Source: Amblyomma americanum (lineage: Eukaryota; Arthropoda; Arachnida; Ixodida; Ixodidae). From it: a stretch of DNA of 64,000 nt. Shown here one piece after another: positions 11,440-23,938 of this stretch (the first letter of the stretch is position 1; each line of letters starts with the position of its first letter). The position numbers and the translations under genes are program-made. The notes below the pieces were generated by a model. That model saw only the letters and a list, made by a program, of their open reading frames with translations, made no database searches and had not been told where the DNA came from. The stretch is from contig NC_135497.1 of assembly GCF_052857255.1 (NCBI RefSeq), forward strand, positions 192,480,530 through 192,544,529, in the 5' to 3' direction.

Positions 11440-13528
11440 GATAGTTTCGATTCAACTACCCGAAAACCGGTGAGACTAAGAATGAAATCGACCTCATACT
11501 ATGTGCTCACCTTGGAATCATGCAGGATTTGCAGGTCCTCGGAAAGGTGCGTTGTAGCGACCACAAAATGGTAAGGTCTCTATTTAGCTTAGACTTGAAG
11601 AGGGAACGGAAGAAGCTAGTGAAGAGGAAGTACATTAATGAGCTAGCGGTAAGAGGGAAAATAGAGGAATTCAGGATATCCCTGCAGAACATATATTCAG
11701 CTTTAACTGAGGAAGACTATCTTAATATTGATACAATGAACAATCTGACAGTTATCAGTAGAAGTAGGCGGTAGGACAGTTTGACAGGATGCTGGCAAGC
11801 TATCTCTGGAGACTAAAGATCGGATTAAGAAACTTCAAAGCATGAGGGTGTCTAACCCTACAGACAGAACTAGCAGAGCTATCAAAGTTAATGAGTGCAA
11901 GGTAGCCGACACGAAGTTTAATATGGAGAGAATCGAGCATGCTCTAAAGAACGGGGGGGGGGGGGGGGGGGGGGGGAAGAAGGGGGTAGCCTAAAAGCGG
12001 TGAAGAGGAAATTAAGCTTGGGTAAAAACGATGTACGCATTACAGACAAGGAGGGCAATGTCATTAGCAATATGGATAAGATAGTTAAAAGTAGCTGTAG
12101 AGTTCTACACAAACCTATACAGTAGCCCATGTAATCAGAATGTTAATGATAGACAGTAGCACACAGCAATTACCCCGCCCGTAACGAAAGAGGAAATAAA
12201 GCCTTAGGAGCAGTGCAAAGGGAAAAGCAGCTGGTGAGGATCAGGTAACAGCAGATCTGTTGAAAGACTGAGGGGAGATTCTGCTAGAAAAACTAGCCAC
12301 CCTGTATACACAATACCTTATGACCTCGACCGTACCAGAAGCTTGGAAGAACGCCAACATTGTCTTAATTCATAAGAAAGGAGACGCCAAGGACTTGGAA
12401 AATCACAGACCAATCAGCTTACTGTCCATTGCCTACAAGGTATTTACTAAGGTAACTGCTAATAGAGTTGGGGAAACCTTAAGACTTTAATCAACCAAAT
12501 TATCAGGCAGGCTTTCGTAAAGGATGTTCCACACTAGATCATATTCACACTATCAATCAGATGATAGAGAAATGCGCAGAATATAACCAACCCCTGTATA
12601 TAGCCTTCATTGATTATGCGAAAGCATTCGACTCAGTGGAATTAGCAGTCATACAGGCATTGCGGAATCAGGGTGTAGATGAGCCTTATGTCAAAATACT
12701 GGAAGACAAAACTGTACAGCTACCATAGTCCTCCATAAAGTCTGCAATAAAATTCCAATAAGGAAAGGTGTCAGGCAAGGAGACACGATCTTGCCAATGC
12801 TATTCACCGCCTGTTTACAGGAGGTATTCCGAGGCCTGGATTGGGAACAGCTAGGAATAAGAGGTCATGGAGAATACCAAAGTAATCTGCGATTCGCTGA
12901 TGATATTACCTTTCTACGTCACTGAGGAGATGAACTGCACAACATGGTCGATAAGTTAGAATGACAGAACAGAACGGTGGGTCTAAAAATTAACATGCAG
13001 AAAACCAAAGTAATGTTCAACACTCTAGAAAGCTAACAGCAGTTCACAGTTGGTATCGAGGTGCTGAAGTGATAAGAGAACACTTCTACTTAGGGCAGGT
13101 AGTGACAGCTGATCCGGATCATGAGAGGGAAATAGAAGGATAAGAATGGGGTGGAGCGCATATGGCAGGTTCTCTCAGATCATGAATAGCAGGTTACCAA
13201 TATCCCTCAAGAGAAAAGTGCAACAGCTGTATATTACCGGTACTCACCTACGCGGGTTAATGACATCCTAGTCGAAATCAAGAGGAAGAAATGGGCTTGG
13301 GCAGGGCATGTACTGCGAAGGCAAGATAACCGCTGGTCCTTAAGGGTAACGGAGTGAATTCCACGAGAAGGCAAGCATAGCAGGGGACGGCAGAAGGTTA
13401 GGTGGGCGGATGAGATTAGGAAGTTTGTAGACATAGGGTGGGCGCAATTGGCAAAGGACAGGGTTAATGGGTGAGACATGGAAGAGGCGTTTGCCCTGCA
13501 GTGGGTGTAGTCGGGCTGATGATGACCC
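11440..13528 (+). mobile_element. RTE-clade LINE, 5'-truncated and decayed
   Basis: It reads in parallel with the RTE at 23910-27161. It starts at the end of the endonuclease domain (NEIDLILC, then a CSDHKMV motif) and runs through the reverse transcriptase (KAFDSV, RFADDI) to the C-terminal WAGHVLRRQDNRW-like region and a short GATGATGA 3' tail. Stops, indels and small deletions are frequent. A run of 24 G at 11953-11976 replaces a short GGAGG in the sister copy. Confidence 0.85.
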
Positions 13529-14050
13529 GGAAACTGTCAACCGGTTACATCCCGGTATATTTGCTGAAAGGCTGGGCAATGGTCGCTCCATCAATGCTGT
13601 ATCGCGTGCTCACTGTCGGGAGCGTCGAAGCAGGACTGCTCTAAATTGGTGCCTCCCCGGCATCCTTCACGGTGCGACGCGGTAGGGGTGGAGCCCCCTC
13701 GCTTGTGAGGAGGATTCAACCACGGCAGCCTGGATCGGACGCGCGACCGTTCTTCTACTCTGCACACAGCGCACGGCATGTGGCGAGCGTGCAGAGAGGG
13801 TGGATGGAAGTTAAATGCGCCTCCTTTGGAAAGGGGTAGTGGCAGTTACCACATTATTCGGTGAGGGGAAACAGTCAGCGCCGGCAATCGGCGTGCGAAG
13901 CTGCGCGACCGATAGCCACGTGTCCGCGGGTTGGCGCGAAGCTCGGAAAAGCGAAACTGAAACTAAGTGGTTGGCCTATATTCGGAGGCGAGGCCAGCTA
14001 GGCCGTCTGCCTTTCGTCGCGCTAGAATACATTCGCGAGCTACTCTACAG
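13529..14050. other. Intergenic sequence, nothing assigned
   Basis: This is moderately GC-rich sequence between the RTE remnant and a SINE. Open frames are short and resemble no family I know. It may hold further old repeat debris. Confidence 0.3.
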
Positions 14051-14353
14051 GCCCCGCCGCGGTGGCTCAGTGGTTAGGGCGCTCGACTACTGATCCGGAG
14101 TTCCCGGGTTCGAACCCGACCGCGGCGGCTGCGTTTTTATGGAGGAAAAACGCTAAGGCGCCCGTGTGCTGTGCAATGTCAGTGCACGTTAAAGATCCCC
14201 AGGTGGTCGAAATTATTCCGGAGCCCTCCACTACGGCACCTATTCTTTCTTTCACTCCCTTCTTTATCCCTTCCCTTACGGCGCGGTTCAGGTGTCCAAA
14301 GATATATGAGAGAGATACTGCGCCATTTCCTTTCCCCAAAAACCAATTATTAT
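14051..14353 (+). mobile_element. tRNA-derived SINE, type B
   Basis: A 303-bp copy is flanked by the 10-bp target duplication TACTCTACAG (14041-14050 and 14354-14363). Its B box GGTTCGAACCC is intact, and the tail is type B (TTTATCCCTTCCC to CATTTCCTTTCCCC). It is the best-preserved type B copy here. Confidence 0.9.
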
Positions 14354-14639
14354 TACTCTACAGCATGCGTCAGTACTAACATGCCGTGACCTGTTCCTGG
14401 GTATACTCTGCTTCCATCAGTATTTCCCGCTCACTGTCGACGACGCCCGCTTTGCTGCGACACGGGACGTTTATACAGAATAGGATGACCCTATCGCTTA
14501 GGGTAATAGACGGGCGCCTGTCATCATGCGCACTGGCCCCCCGTTATTCCCCTATGCCCCTAACCGATAGGGTCACCCTCTCCTAAAGTTCCCAACGTTC
14601 AGGGTCGTGTGTCGCAGTTTGGATTGTAAAACTGTTAAT

Positions 14640-16612
14640 TCCAACAGTTTGAGGGGCTGTAGGCCCCTCGCCTAAGCGATGGCCAGAAGGTCATGGCTTC
14701 TGGCGGCGTCTTGGCAAGTTGGACGACCTTTGCCTGAATCTCCGGATCGAAGCTTAGTAGGAGAGCCTCCCATTTTTTTCTCTCCAAGGTTGAGATCCGC
14801 TTTGTCGTGACATAGCTTGCACTCATTTGAATATTGTCCCGGATAAAAAAGTCTACACATAACCGTGTTCGGGAATGTACGAGTTTGGAGACTGCGCCAA
14901 GAGGTGGCCTGACTCTTTGACAAAGATTTATCAGCCGGGGGGGGGGGGGGGTACTTCGCTTTATTGAGCCTGTAATGTGTGATCTCTCTAATACACAAGA
15001 TGATCCCTGTCTGCGAAGCCCTCGGTATGCCCACTGGCTCGGAAAGCAAGACCGAGCCAGTTCGTGAACTGCTTCATTTCCAGCCAGGGATGCGTGTGCA
15101 GGTGTCCAGACTGAATTTTGTGGTCGTCCGTTGCGGTCCGCAGGATTCTGTTCGTCAGGGGCGAGACCCTCACTTTGGCAACGTTCATTACTGCAACCTT
15201 CGAGTCACTATCGTTGACGCCCCCGTGGCTGCTATTGCGAGCGCGATGGCAGCTTCTACCGCAATTTCGTGATCGAGGTGCCGGCTCGGAGGTGTGTTTG
15301 GGCGCTAGCTACCGCTGTCGCCATTCTCCCCTTCCCGCAATTAGCCGCGTCCACGTAGGCCATGTCTTCTATCGGATAGTTTTTGAAGCGCCTACCGAGG
15401 TGTTCAGCCCGCTTCTTACTGCGATCCTTGTAATGGACGGGATGCCTGTTTTTGGGTAGTGGCGGGATCATGAGCCTATCACGCACGCTCTTAATCATGT
15501 CCACATTGGCCTAGCTGACTCTCGTAGTAGTAGTGACGCTTCCCGACAGCCTTTCGTACTGCGAAATTTGTGCGGCCTGTACAATTTCATCCAGTGTGTT
15601 GTGGAGACCTAGTTCTATAGTAGTTTTATGGTGGGGTCCGATTGGGTAAACCCAGCGCCTGCCTGACACTTCTGAGAATGGCCCCTTGGAGCTTTAACTT
15701 CGCCGCCTTGAGATTAAGGAAAAGAGCTACGTAAGCGATCCTGCTAATGACTACGAAGGCTTGATCTAATCTGAGTGGATTAGTTTCATGCCATACCGCC
15801 TATTTGCGATTCTGCGGATGAGTCGCATAGTCTGTTGCGCGCATGCATCCAATTTATTTAATGTATCCCCATTGAAACCGTTGTTTTGAATGTACAGACC
15901 TAAGGTTCTAATCCTCTCCACCTTCGGGATATCGACTACCTGAGCCTTCAGAGATCCGCAGCGGATCCGACCGAGGTTTACGTCTGGGTTGATAGAAAAG
16001 CATTTCCGATTTTTGCGGGGAGCATTTAAGTCCCATATCATTTACGTACTTTTCAACTTCTATGGTCATTTGTAGAGTTTCCTCTATTTGACCGTCGGTT
16101 CCTTTGGCAATCCACATGGTAATGTCATCCGCATACATACAGTGACTGAGTCCCTCAATCGCCGCTAGTTTTCTTGGAAGCCCGATCATAGCCACGTTGA
16201 ATAGAAGCAGGGATAGGAGAGATACCTGTGGTGTCCCCTAGCTGCCTTGCTCTATGTATCCTGATTTAATTTCCCCGAAGTGAATTTGCGCCACTCTATC
16301 GGGAAGGAAATTTTTTAACGTAGTTGTAGGTTTTCAGGCCTACTCCTATTTAGCTGAGATTATCCAGGATCGCCTTGTGCTTGACGTTATCAAAAATTAA
16401 CCTTCGCCAAGCCAAGACCTAGCTGGGATGACCTTCGTGTCCCGCGTTTGAGCGTCCAGAATTCGATGTTTTAGTTGCAGCATCACGTCCTGCGTGGAGA
16501 GATGAGACCTGAATCCCACCATGGAGCTGGGGTAAAGGTTGTTGTCCTCCATGTAGTTGTTGAGACGTGTCAGCGCTGCATGCTCCATTAATTTCCCTGC
16601 ACATGAGGTTAG
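14640..16612 (-). mobile_element. I-like LINE with RNase H, copy 1 (5'-truncated)
   Basis: Read from 16612 leftwards, pieces of one pol protein appear in order: reverse transcriptase fingers (SCAGKLMEHAAL, MVGFRSHLSTQD), the catalytic MYADDI strand, LKCSPQKSEML, an RNase H start (YVDAANCGKG), and a Cys-rich LYPGQ.SNECKLCHD-like tail near the 3' end. RT plus RNase H is typical of the I superfamily. Many frameshifts and stops are present and the endonuclease is missing. A G15 run interrupts it at 14937-14951. Confidence 0.75.
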
Positions 16613-16697
16613 GGATAAAAGCTGGCGCCGTTGGCCGTGAGTGGGAAGGTGGTGGTGAAAACTTGAAACAAGGGAGTATAGGACACGCAGGGAAATA

Positions 16698-18015
16698 CAA
16701 CCTTTGTCCGTAAAGTTCCGAGACTGAGCCCATTAAAAAATGTGTTTAACATTGAAATCATTTGTGTAGCACCCCTTCGAAATAGTCTCCCTTGCAGCCT
16801 ACATACAGCTTCCAACGCTTCTTGAGGTTTTGTAAACAGCTGGAAAACGCTTCTTTTGGCAGGGCTGTCAGCTCCTTTGTCGTGACGTCTTGAATGGCCT
16901 CCACGCTCTCCATCCAGCGACAATTCAGGGCTCTCTTTACACGAGGAAACAGGAAAAAAATATCAAGGGGAGAGGTCAGGCGAGTATGGCGGATGAAGAA
17001 GTACAGTAATGCTGTGCTTGGCGAGAAATTTTCTCACGCTGAGAGCTGTGTGCGGCCTTGCGTTATCGTGGAGAAGGCTCCATTGTCCAGATGCCTATAA
17101 ATCAGGGCGACGGCGTCGCAGTGCAACACGCATGTGTTGAAGCACGCGGATATAAAACTTCTGATTCACCGTCTGCCCTTGTGGCACGAACTCATGCTGT
17201 ATGACGCCTCTGGCATCGAAAAAACTATCAGCATCGTCTTTGTTTTGGTCTTCAGTCGCCGCACCTTTCTCGACGCCGGAGAGCTTGTGGACCGCCATTC
17301 GGCGCTCTGCCTCTTTGTTTGAGGACCGTATTGAAAACACCATGTTTCGTCTTCAGCAATAATGCTGTCGACGAATGCAGCATCCTTCTCCGCCCCGGAG
17401 AGCAAATCAGCGCTCACTGATGCCCTCGTGTCCTGCTGGTCCTGTGTGACGGAGTACGGCACAAGCCTGGCATTCAGCTTTCGTTTCTCCATCTTCTCAT
17501 GCAAAATTTGGTGGCATGTTGTCTTATGTCGAGAGCATCTGATAGCATGCGGACTGTAATGGTGCGGTCTTGCTGTACAATTTCTCTGATCCGAGCCATG
17601 TTGTTTTTATTCCGTGAGGTTGAAGGGCACCCTTGCCTTGTGTCGTCTTCCACCGACGTTCTCCCCGAAACGAACCTCTTGAGGCACTCGCGCTCGCGAT
17701 AACGTCTCGCCGTAAGCGGCACGAAGGACCTCATACGTCTGTGTGGTTGTCTTGCCAAGCTTCACGCAGAATTTTATGTTTACAAGCTGTTCGAGGTGGA
17801 CGTCCATCTCTCCACATTCACTCTCAGTAGAATGCGCAGACTAGTGACAACATACTTTTCTACATGTAGTGCCATCTAGCGGCTGCCACAGCACTTAACA
17901 TAAATAGCTCAGGTTAGCCCGAAAAGATGGCGCTACACATAAGTACCAACATTTGTTTTGGGGAATCATTTCTAGAGAAGAAAATAAATCAGTCTCGAAA
18001 CTTTACGGACAAATG
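16698..18015 (-). mobile_element. Mariner transposon, inactivated
   Basis: The element is 1318 bp between TA dinucleotides (16696-16697, 18016-18017). The inverted ends share TTTGTCCGTAAAGTTYCGAG, with a small indel at the very tip. It lies between two I-like LINE remnants but not clearly inside either. Length, TA target and transposase content fit the mariner family. Confidence 0.88.
16758..17807 (-). pseudogene. Mariner transposase with DD34D triad, frameshifted
   Basis: About 1050 bases code for a mariner transposase in several frames. Its parts in order are the N-terminal HTH (VNIKFCVKLGKTTTQTYEVL), SVEDDTRQGCPSTSR, the first catalytic Asp in an IIAEDETW block, the HDNARPH block with the second Asp, HPPYSPD, and a terminal KKRW..YVGCKGDYFEG. 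Counting 34 residues from the Asp of HDNARPH reaches the Asp of SPLD, so it is the DD34D type. At least four frameshifts separate these blocks, so no protein can be made from this copy. Confidence 0.85.
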
Positions 18016-18029
18016 TATTGATGGAAGCA

Positions 18030-18215
18030 AAGTAAATCCAGAAACAGGTCAAAGCATATTCGGACTGCCCCGAAATCTCTCGGGGAGGTTCGTGTAACCA
18101 GACTAGCCTATTGAGCTTAAGAAATTGTGGATAGTTCGGGTATGAAATAAACCCAGGACCTTCGGGTTGCAAGATGGGCACGCTACCCATATGCCACGAA
18201 GGCTATTTGGTTCAA
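18030..18215 (-). repeat. tRNA-like SINE fragment (third family)
   Basis: On the minus strand a tRNA-like stretch runs from GCCTTCGTGGCATATGGGTA through TGCAACCCGAAGGTCCTGGG. It has an A-box-like start and a degraded B box (GGGTTTATTTC). It recalls tRNA-headed repeats of ticks but has no defined tail or target duplication. Confidence 0.4.
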
Positions 18216-18379
18216 GCTAATAAAGGTGGACCTATTGAATGCGTTGTGGTCTTTGACTTGGTGAACTGTCTTGAGCGACATGTACTGATGCGTACATGAG
18301 TAATTACGAGTATGCGAATTCGGAAATGGGTCGTTGTATGAGTGCTGAGTAGGCGATGCGAACGGGACGCGATAACTCT

Positions 18380-20950
18380 ATCGTGTTTTACTCTCAGTCT
18401 GAGGCTGACCAAACTTTATTGCGCTTAAGCGTAGGGGATTTAGGCAAGTTAGCAAGCGTGCCGCAGGCCGTGGAGACCTTTGGCGACGGCGGCCCGTTCG
18501 ACGGCCTTGGTCTGAATGTCGGAGTCATCGCTGGACCTTAGCTTATTCCATTGCTTTTTCTAGGGATCAGGCAAGTGTTCTGAGGGAGGCTTGTGGATTT
18601 TTCAAGCCCAGATAAATAAGGTCGAAGTTATCTTTCTCACCACAAAAGCGGAATGAGGGATTGATATCCTTATTTATGAATTTAGATATGTAGTTTGGGT
18701 TGGGGAGGGTCCTCGTCTGTAGTTGTCTCTACATGACCTGTTGTCTGGTCAGTGTTTGATGGGACGGTGAAAGTGTTGTTCTTAATGCTTTACAATGTGC
18801 AATGAGTTCGTGGTATATGAGTGGCTCACTGAAAGGTTCCGATTCCCGACTTTGCGACACGCTCGGTCGGCTTATTCTCGAGCATGTTGGTGGGCAGTCT
18901 CATTTCCCGGATTTGCCGCGTGAGCTGGGGTCCATATGAGTTCAGCATCTCTCAAGAGACGAGAGTCTCTTATTTCTGTCAGTATTTGCGAGGTGGGACT
19001 GGAGACCTAACCCCTAGCGAAGTTGCTGATCGCCAACTTCGAGTCGCTTACTATGGTAGTAGCGTCTGTAAAGGCGATGGCCGCGCCGATGGCGGCCTCC
19101 TCCGCGACTAGTGCTCTAGAGGTGGAAACCGTCTCCGCCATAACGAATCTTGCTGGTTGATTGCCGGGGTGTGCAACTCCGCATATAGAGTACTTGTTCT
19201 GGGTTCTCCGCGTCTTCGGCGGCGTCCACATAAAGGACATCCTGCAGCCAGCTCAGGGTCTTGTTCGCTCTTGCTTCTTTTCGGCCATGGTGCGCGTGAG
19301 GGTTTATATTTCGGGGGAGAGGTTTGACGGTGATCCTCTTTCGGATGTTGCTTGGGTTAACGTGGCGGAGATCTTGTAGGGGTTCACCCTCAATCCCCAG
19401 CCTGTCGAGTGTTCTCCTGCCGGCGGTAGTGCAAGACAGGCACCTTATTTGGGCAGTTTAAATTGTTGTGCTTCCTTGAGTTCCTCGTACGTATTGTGGA
19501 CCCTGAGTTTGAGTAGCTCCTCGTTGGGAGTCGAGCGGACCAGGCCCATGGAGGTTTTATAAGCCATTCTAATGATGGCGTCGACTCCACCTCGTCTCTT
19601 CTGAGCCTTAGGTATGGGAGGGAGTATGTAAACTTTCTTATGATAAAGGCGTCTGTTCTCTTTCATGCCTCTTTTTTATATTAGTAATTCAGTGTATTGG
19701 CCTGGCAGTTTGGCGGACTACCCATTTGAGTTTATTGATCGTGTACGCGTTGCCCGAGCCCGTTTGAAGCCTGATCCCCAGGATCCTAATCTTCTGGACC
19801 TCTGATTTCCACGCCTCGTATAATGACTGTCCTCAAGGGCGCGTTCAGTTTGTGTTTGTGGTAGACCATAAGCGCCGACTTTTCAGGGGAGCGTTCGCGG
19901 CCCTGCTTCCTGCTGAGACCTCTTCATCGATGACGTCTGCGGTCGCTTGGAGAGCGGCCTCGATTTCGGCCTGGGAGCCATCCATTGCCCATACCGTAAT
20001 ATCGTCCCCGTATAGACTGTGCTGTACTGCAGGGATATTGTCCGGTCTATCCGGGATCTTTATTATTGTCAGATTAAAGAGGTAAGGAGACAGGACAGCC
20101 ACCTGAGGTGTGACCGTACTTCCCAGCTCTATTGAGTCGGATTTGAGTGCCGAAGTGGAGTTACACCGTGCGCTCACAAAGAAAAGGCCCTGACATAATT
20201 GTATGCATGTCTCCCAGGGTTAATTTCGTTTAGGTGCTCCAGTATAGTATAATGGGAACGTTGTCAAATGCTTTTTTTAGGTCGATAGCCAGGATAGCCT
20301 GTGGGTTTGCCTTTTTATATCTGTTAATAATGTCATGAGACAGTTGCAGCGTGACGTCCTGCGTACAGAGCCCCCTCCTGAAGCGCACCATGGTGTGCGG
20401 CAGCAGAGAGTAGTCTTCGGCATAGGCTTGTAGTCTATTAATTAATAGCACAACGTGCTCCATTACCTTGCCTAAGCAGGAGGTAACGGAAATTGTCCTA
20501 AGGTTATCAAGGCTTATTTTCTTGTTGGGTTTGGGGATAAAAATCATCTTTGCATGCTTCCAGGATTGGGGTATGCTACCTGCCTCCCAGCACTCATTCA
20601 AATAGTCCATGAGTGCAGTGACCGATTTCAGATCTAGGTTCCCCAGCATCTCATTATTGATTTTATCTGATACAGCCGCAATATTTCGTCTTGAGTTGAG
20701 ACAGGGCGGCCCAGATCTCTGCGTCCGTGAAAGGCTCGTCAAGAGTTTGGTTTTCGCATCCAGTGTATTTGGAGTACGATTCGGCATCTTTATGAGAGTT
20801 CACGTATTTGCCTTGCAGCCATGAGATCAGTTCTTCCCCGCTTCCCTGGATGCGGTCTCTCTTCGGGAGCCTGTTCGAGTTAACCGCTGCAAGACCTGTA
20901 GCGTTCGAATCGGTGAGCGTCCGACGTCGTAGACTTGCATGGGTGTAGGC
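18380..20950 (-). mobile_element. I-like LINE with RNase H, copy 2 (5'-truncated)
   Basis: Same family and orientation as the copy at 14640-16612. The longest open piece (20230-20787) gives the RT N-terminal half: PQSWKHAKMIFIPKPNKKIS, TSCLGKVMEHV, RRGLCTQDV and AIDLKKAFDNV. Further left follow SLYGDDITVW (catalytic strand) and an RNase H block with FTDATTIVSDSKLA. Several frames are needed, and no endonuclease is seen to the right. The outer limits are approximate. Confidence 0.75.
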
Positions 20951-21071
20951 CGAAATCGCGCCTTCAGTTCAATTATCCGGATTTTAGAATTAGTGAGCTT
21001 TTACTGCATTGAGCCGAATGTTATAAACATGTAAGCAGTGTGACTACAAGCGTGATTATCGTAAGGAATGA

Positions 21072-21280
21072 GCCGCTGCGGTGGCTCAGTGGTTATGGTG
21101 CTTGGCTGCTGACCCGAAACACGCGGGTTCTATCCCGGCCATGGCGGTCGAATTTCGATGAAGGTGAAATGCTAGAGGCCCGTATACTGTGATATGTCAG
21201 TGCACGTTAAAGAACCTCCAGTGGTCGAAGTTTCCGGAGCCTTTCACTACGGCGTCCCTCATAGCCCGAGTCGCTTTGGA
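21072..21280 (+). mobile_element. SINE type A, 3'-truncated
   Basis: The head (GCTGCGGTGGCTCAGTGGTT, B box GGTTCTATCCC) and body are present. The copy stops at GAGTCGCTTTGGA, before the usual GACGTTAAA end. Confidence 0.82.
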
Positions 21281-21957
21281 TATGGATATTACGATGGGCT
21301 ACTCGCCTTTAATACTTAAGGATCCTAACAGTAATAGTTAAAGATGTTTCTATTCAATATTATTTAACTAGCCTGCTATAGTTAGCACGTCTTAGCTGTA
21401 TTCTAATGTACTACACGCTAAGAATGCTATGCCGAAAAAGAGCGCATGTAACTCAAAAAACCTGTTTTTAAAAATTGTGTAAAGTCTTGGGTGAAACACC
21501 GTGTATACTTTTGGACATCATAAATGGCTACCCACACTCGAGAACTGAGACTGGTGCATTCCATTGCAAAGACGCAAGCAAGCATTCCATGCGAGCCGGC
21601 TCTGTCTCGGTCAGCGGGCTCGGAGTTCATCTCTCTCCGCAGTGTCACCAACCTTCCTGGTAAGAGGCGCACGCAGCCATTCCCGGGCAGTGCGTGCAGC
21701 TTCCGCACTGATAACGTTTACTCTGCACAATGGCTGAACTGGCCAGCAGGATTTCGTAGTTGCGAGACATGGAACGAGCGAAAAAATGAAACGTAGAAAG
21801 ACAAGGTGGAGATAACAGATGATGGCGGGTTGCTGCCGTGCACTGGAAAATAAAAACGCGCATCCGAAGTGGAGGCATCGCAAATAATGTCTGTAATAAG
21901 GAAGTAATTACTCATTAGCGTCCGGTCAAGCACAGCCGTGCACTATTGCAAAGAAAA
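21281..21957. other. Unassigned intergenic sequence
   Basis: I see no gene or known repeat. Overlapping short open frames around 21430-21930 show no conserved motif. Confidence 0.3.
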
Positions 21958-22087
21958 GCTATACAGGTTTCACAGAAACTTCGTAGTTAAAGAAAAATTC
22001 GCCCTCGTCCGGGGATCGTACCTGGAACCACGCCTGTTCGGGGCAGTCGCTCTACCATGCAACTGTGCTAACCAGGACGGCTAGCAA
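21958..22087 (-). repeat. tRNA-like SINE (second family)
   Basis: On the minus strand a tRNA-like sequence begins at about 22087 with TCCTGGTTAGCACAG and has an A box and a B-box-like GGTACGATCCCCGG. It continues into GCGAATTTTTCTTTAACTAC and ends CCTGTATAG. The anticodon arm region is altered, so it is not a working tRNA gene. The same head-plus-tail layout suggests a second SINE family. Confidence 0.5.
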
Positions 22088-23317
22088 CGAACGATAAACG
22101 TTAATGAGTAATTACTGCCTTATTATAAATCCTCCCCCACAAAAAAAGAGAAATAATGCCAGTGTTGCTCCTTTTGATGGTGCCTTGAGGTGCCGGCGAA
22201 GGTGAAGTTCGCGTCAGGCACTCTCCACACTGTAATATGCCTGTTGGCGCTGTGTGTAAATTATACTACCAGGGCGCAGCTGTGCTGCACAGTCTCCACC
22301 TTGGGCTTCATAATGAAAAGCTACCGCGTCCAGAGCTGTCGATCGCACAACATAGCGCAACATAGCGCGGCGTCGGCGACCGAAAATCACATTCCCGCTT
22401 TTTCCTGCCTCGTGAACTTCCGTTAAAGCTATTGCGTGGCTTTGCACGTATGCTGTCATCACCGAGAGCACAGATGATGAGAGTATCTCTCGAGATCTGT
22501 ATAGGAAACGGCGTAGATAGTCATTGCTCATGGGCGGATTGTTTGTGATGCTGCAGATTAGGTTGAGCGGTCGGTACAGTGGCCCAGGGCAGTCACCCTG
22601 CAAACTGTGTGCATGCGCAGGCAACGAGCAGCGGTCACTTATGCATCGTGTACCCTCCGCATAGATGCGGCCGCGGGGTTCGTCAAACACTGCGTGTCGG
22701 TCTGTGCCCCTGTATGTCCTTGTGCTGTTCCTTCTGTCTCTGCTGACGTCTTACTTTAGATCAGTTTGCTTTTATGTTCGCCGCTACACGCACCGCGTGT
22801 GAGCTTCTCCAAAGCTGGAGGAAAGAAGAGACAACACGAGGTTCTTCAGCTTAACTTTTGTTTAGATATGACGCCAGCAGTCGGTCGTCGCCACGCGATA
22901 ATCCTGTTGACCCGATTCTCGCAACTGTTGACCCCTTTATCACAAACTCACTCCTCGGCTCTTCTACTGACAGCATTGTTCTTTTTATCACCCGATTTCC
23001 GCTGCCACGCGGCGTTAAAGCAACATACATCGATAGGAACATTCGTCAGAGCAGAAAGTGTGCATTGGAATCCGTGTGTGTGCTCATAAGGAGAAATGCC
23101 CCGGTTCCTTTTAAGCGACCATCGTATAAATAGCCATATGGAGATGCAGAGCTTTTAACTCTGTAATCACCTCAGTTAACTGAAACGAGCACGCGATGCT
23201 GCCTTCGCAAAATTTACTGCCAGAAGAGACGCTGCCAGCAGCTTATTCGCGTATGGTGCGTTGGGTAATTTAACGACCCAAAGCATTGGCTATACATGAG
23301 GGAGGCCGTATAGGGGA
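22088..23317. other. Unassigned intergenic sequence
   Basis: Open frames of up to 158 residues exist here (22214-22690, minus) but carry no recognisable domain, no signal peptide with a following fold, and no supporting splice pattern. I assign nothing. Confidence 0.3.
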
Positions 23318-23507
23318 GGACTCCGGATTAATTTCGACCACCTGGGGTACTTTATACTGCACTGATATCGCACAGTACACGGGTACCTTGCGATTCGCCC
23401 CCATCGAAGCACGGCCGCCACGGCCGGGATCGACCTCGCTTCCTCGGGTTCAGGAGCTCAGCGTCCTAACCTTTGAGTCACCACGACAGAGTGGCTTATT
23501 CTGTTTG
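23318..23507 (-). mobile_element. SINE type A-like, minus strand, degraded
   Basis: Reading the minus strand gives a tRNA-like head near 23507, B box GGTCGATCCCGGC, then a GCAGTATAAAGTACCCCAGG-like body and CGAAATTAATCCGGAG near 23318. Both ends are eroded and no target duplication is visible. Confidence 0.65.
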
Positions 23508-23898
23508 CGCCACTGATTATATTACTATCGTTAGAAATGCTTGCTTGTTTCAGAAGAATACTAGGTAAGATGAAAAAAAAAAAAGAAAGTCTTTCTTGCG
23601 CGTATGCAACAGAATAATATTTGAAGGTTGCATATACCTTTGTCATAAAAATAAATCTTTGTGGCTGCGCATATACATAAGGCCGGTATTGCAGAAGTAG
23701 TGGTCAAGATTCTGCGGTCAGAGTCAAACGACTAGCGAAGTTGAAGTGATGTGTCTCATTTATATCCATTGTTTTCTGCTACAAGGTGGCACAGAAAATA
23801 AATGTCGTGCGGGACACTTGCCAATCTCATAATGTCTTTGGGACAAAAACTACCCCGTAAAACGATTTTGTTAGCCATTAAGACGAAAAAAAAAAGCT
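23508..23898. other. Unassigned sequence left of the RTE insertion
   Basis: This is AT-rich DNA with short A runs and no recognised feature. Confidence 0.3.
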
Positions 23899-23938
23899 TA
23901 GACGGGGATCATCATCATCATCATCATCATCAGCCCTA

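Noticed and set aside
22214..22690. Minus-strand open frame of 158 residues
   Set aside because: No conserved motif, splice pattern or related sequence is visible; by length alone it can occur by chance in GC-rich DNA.
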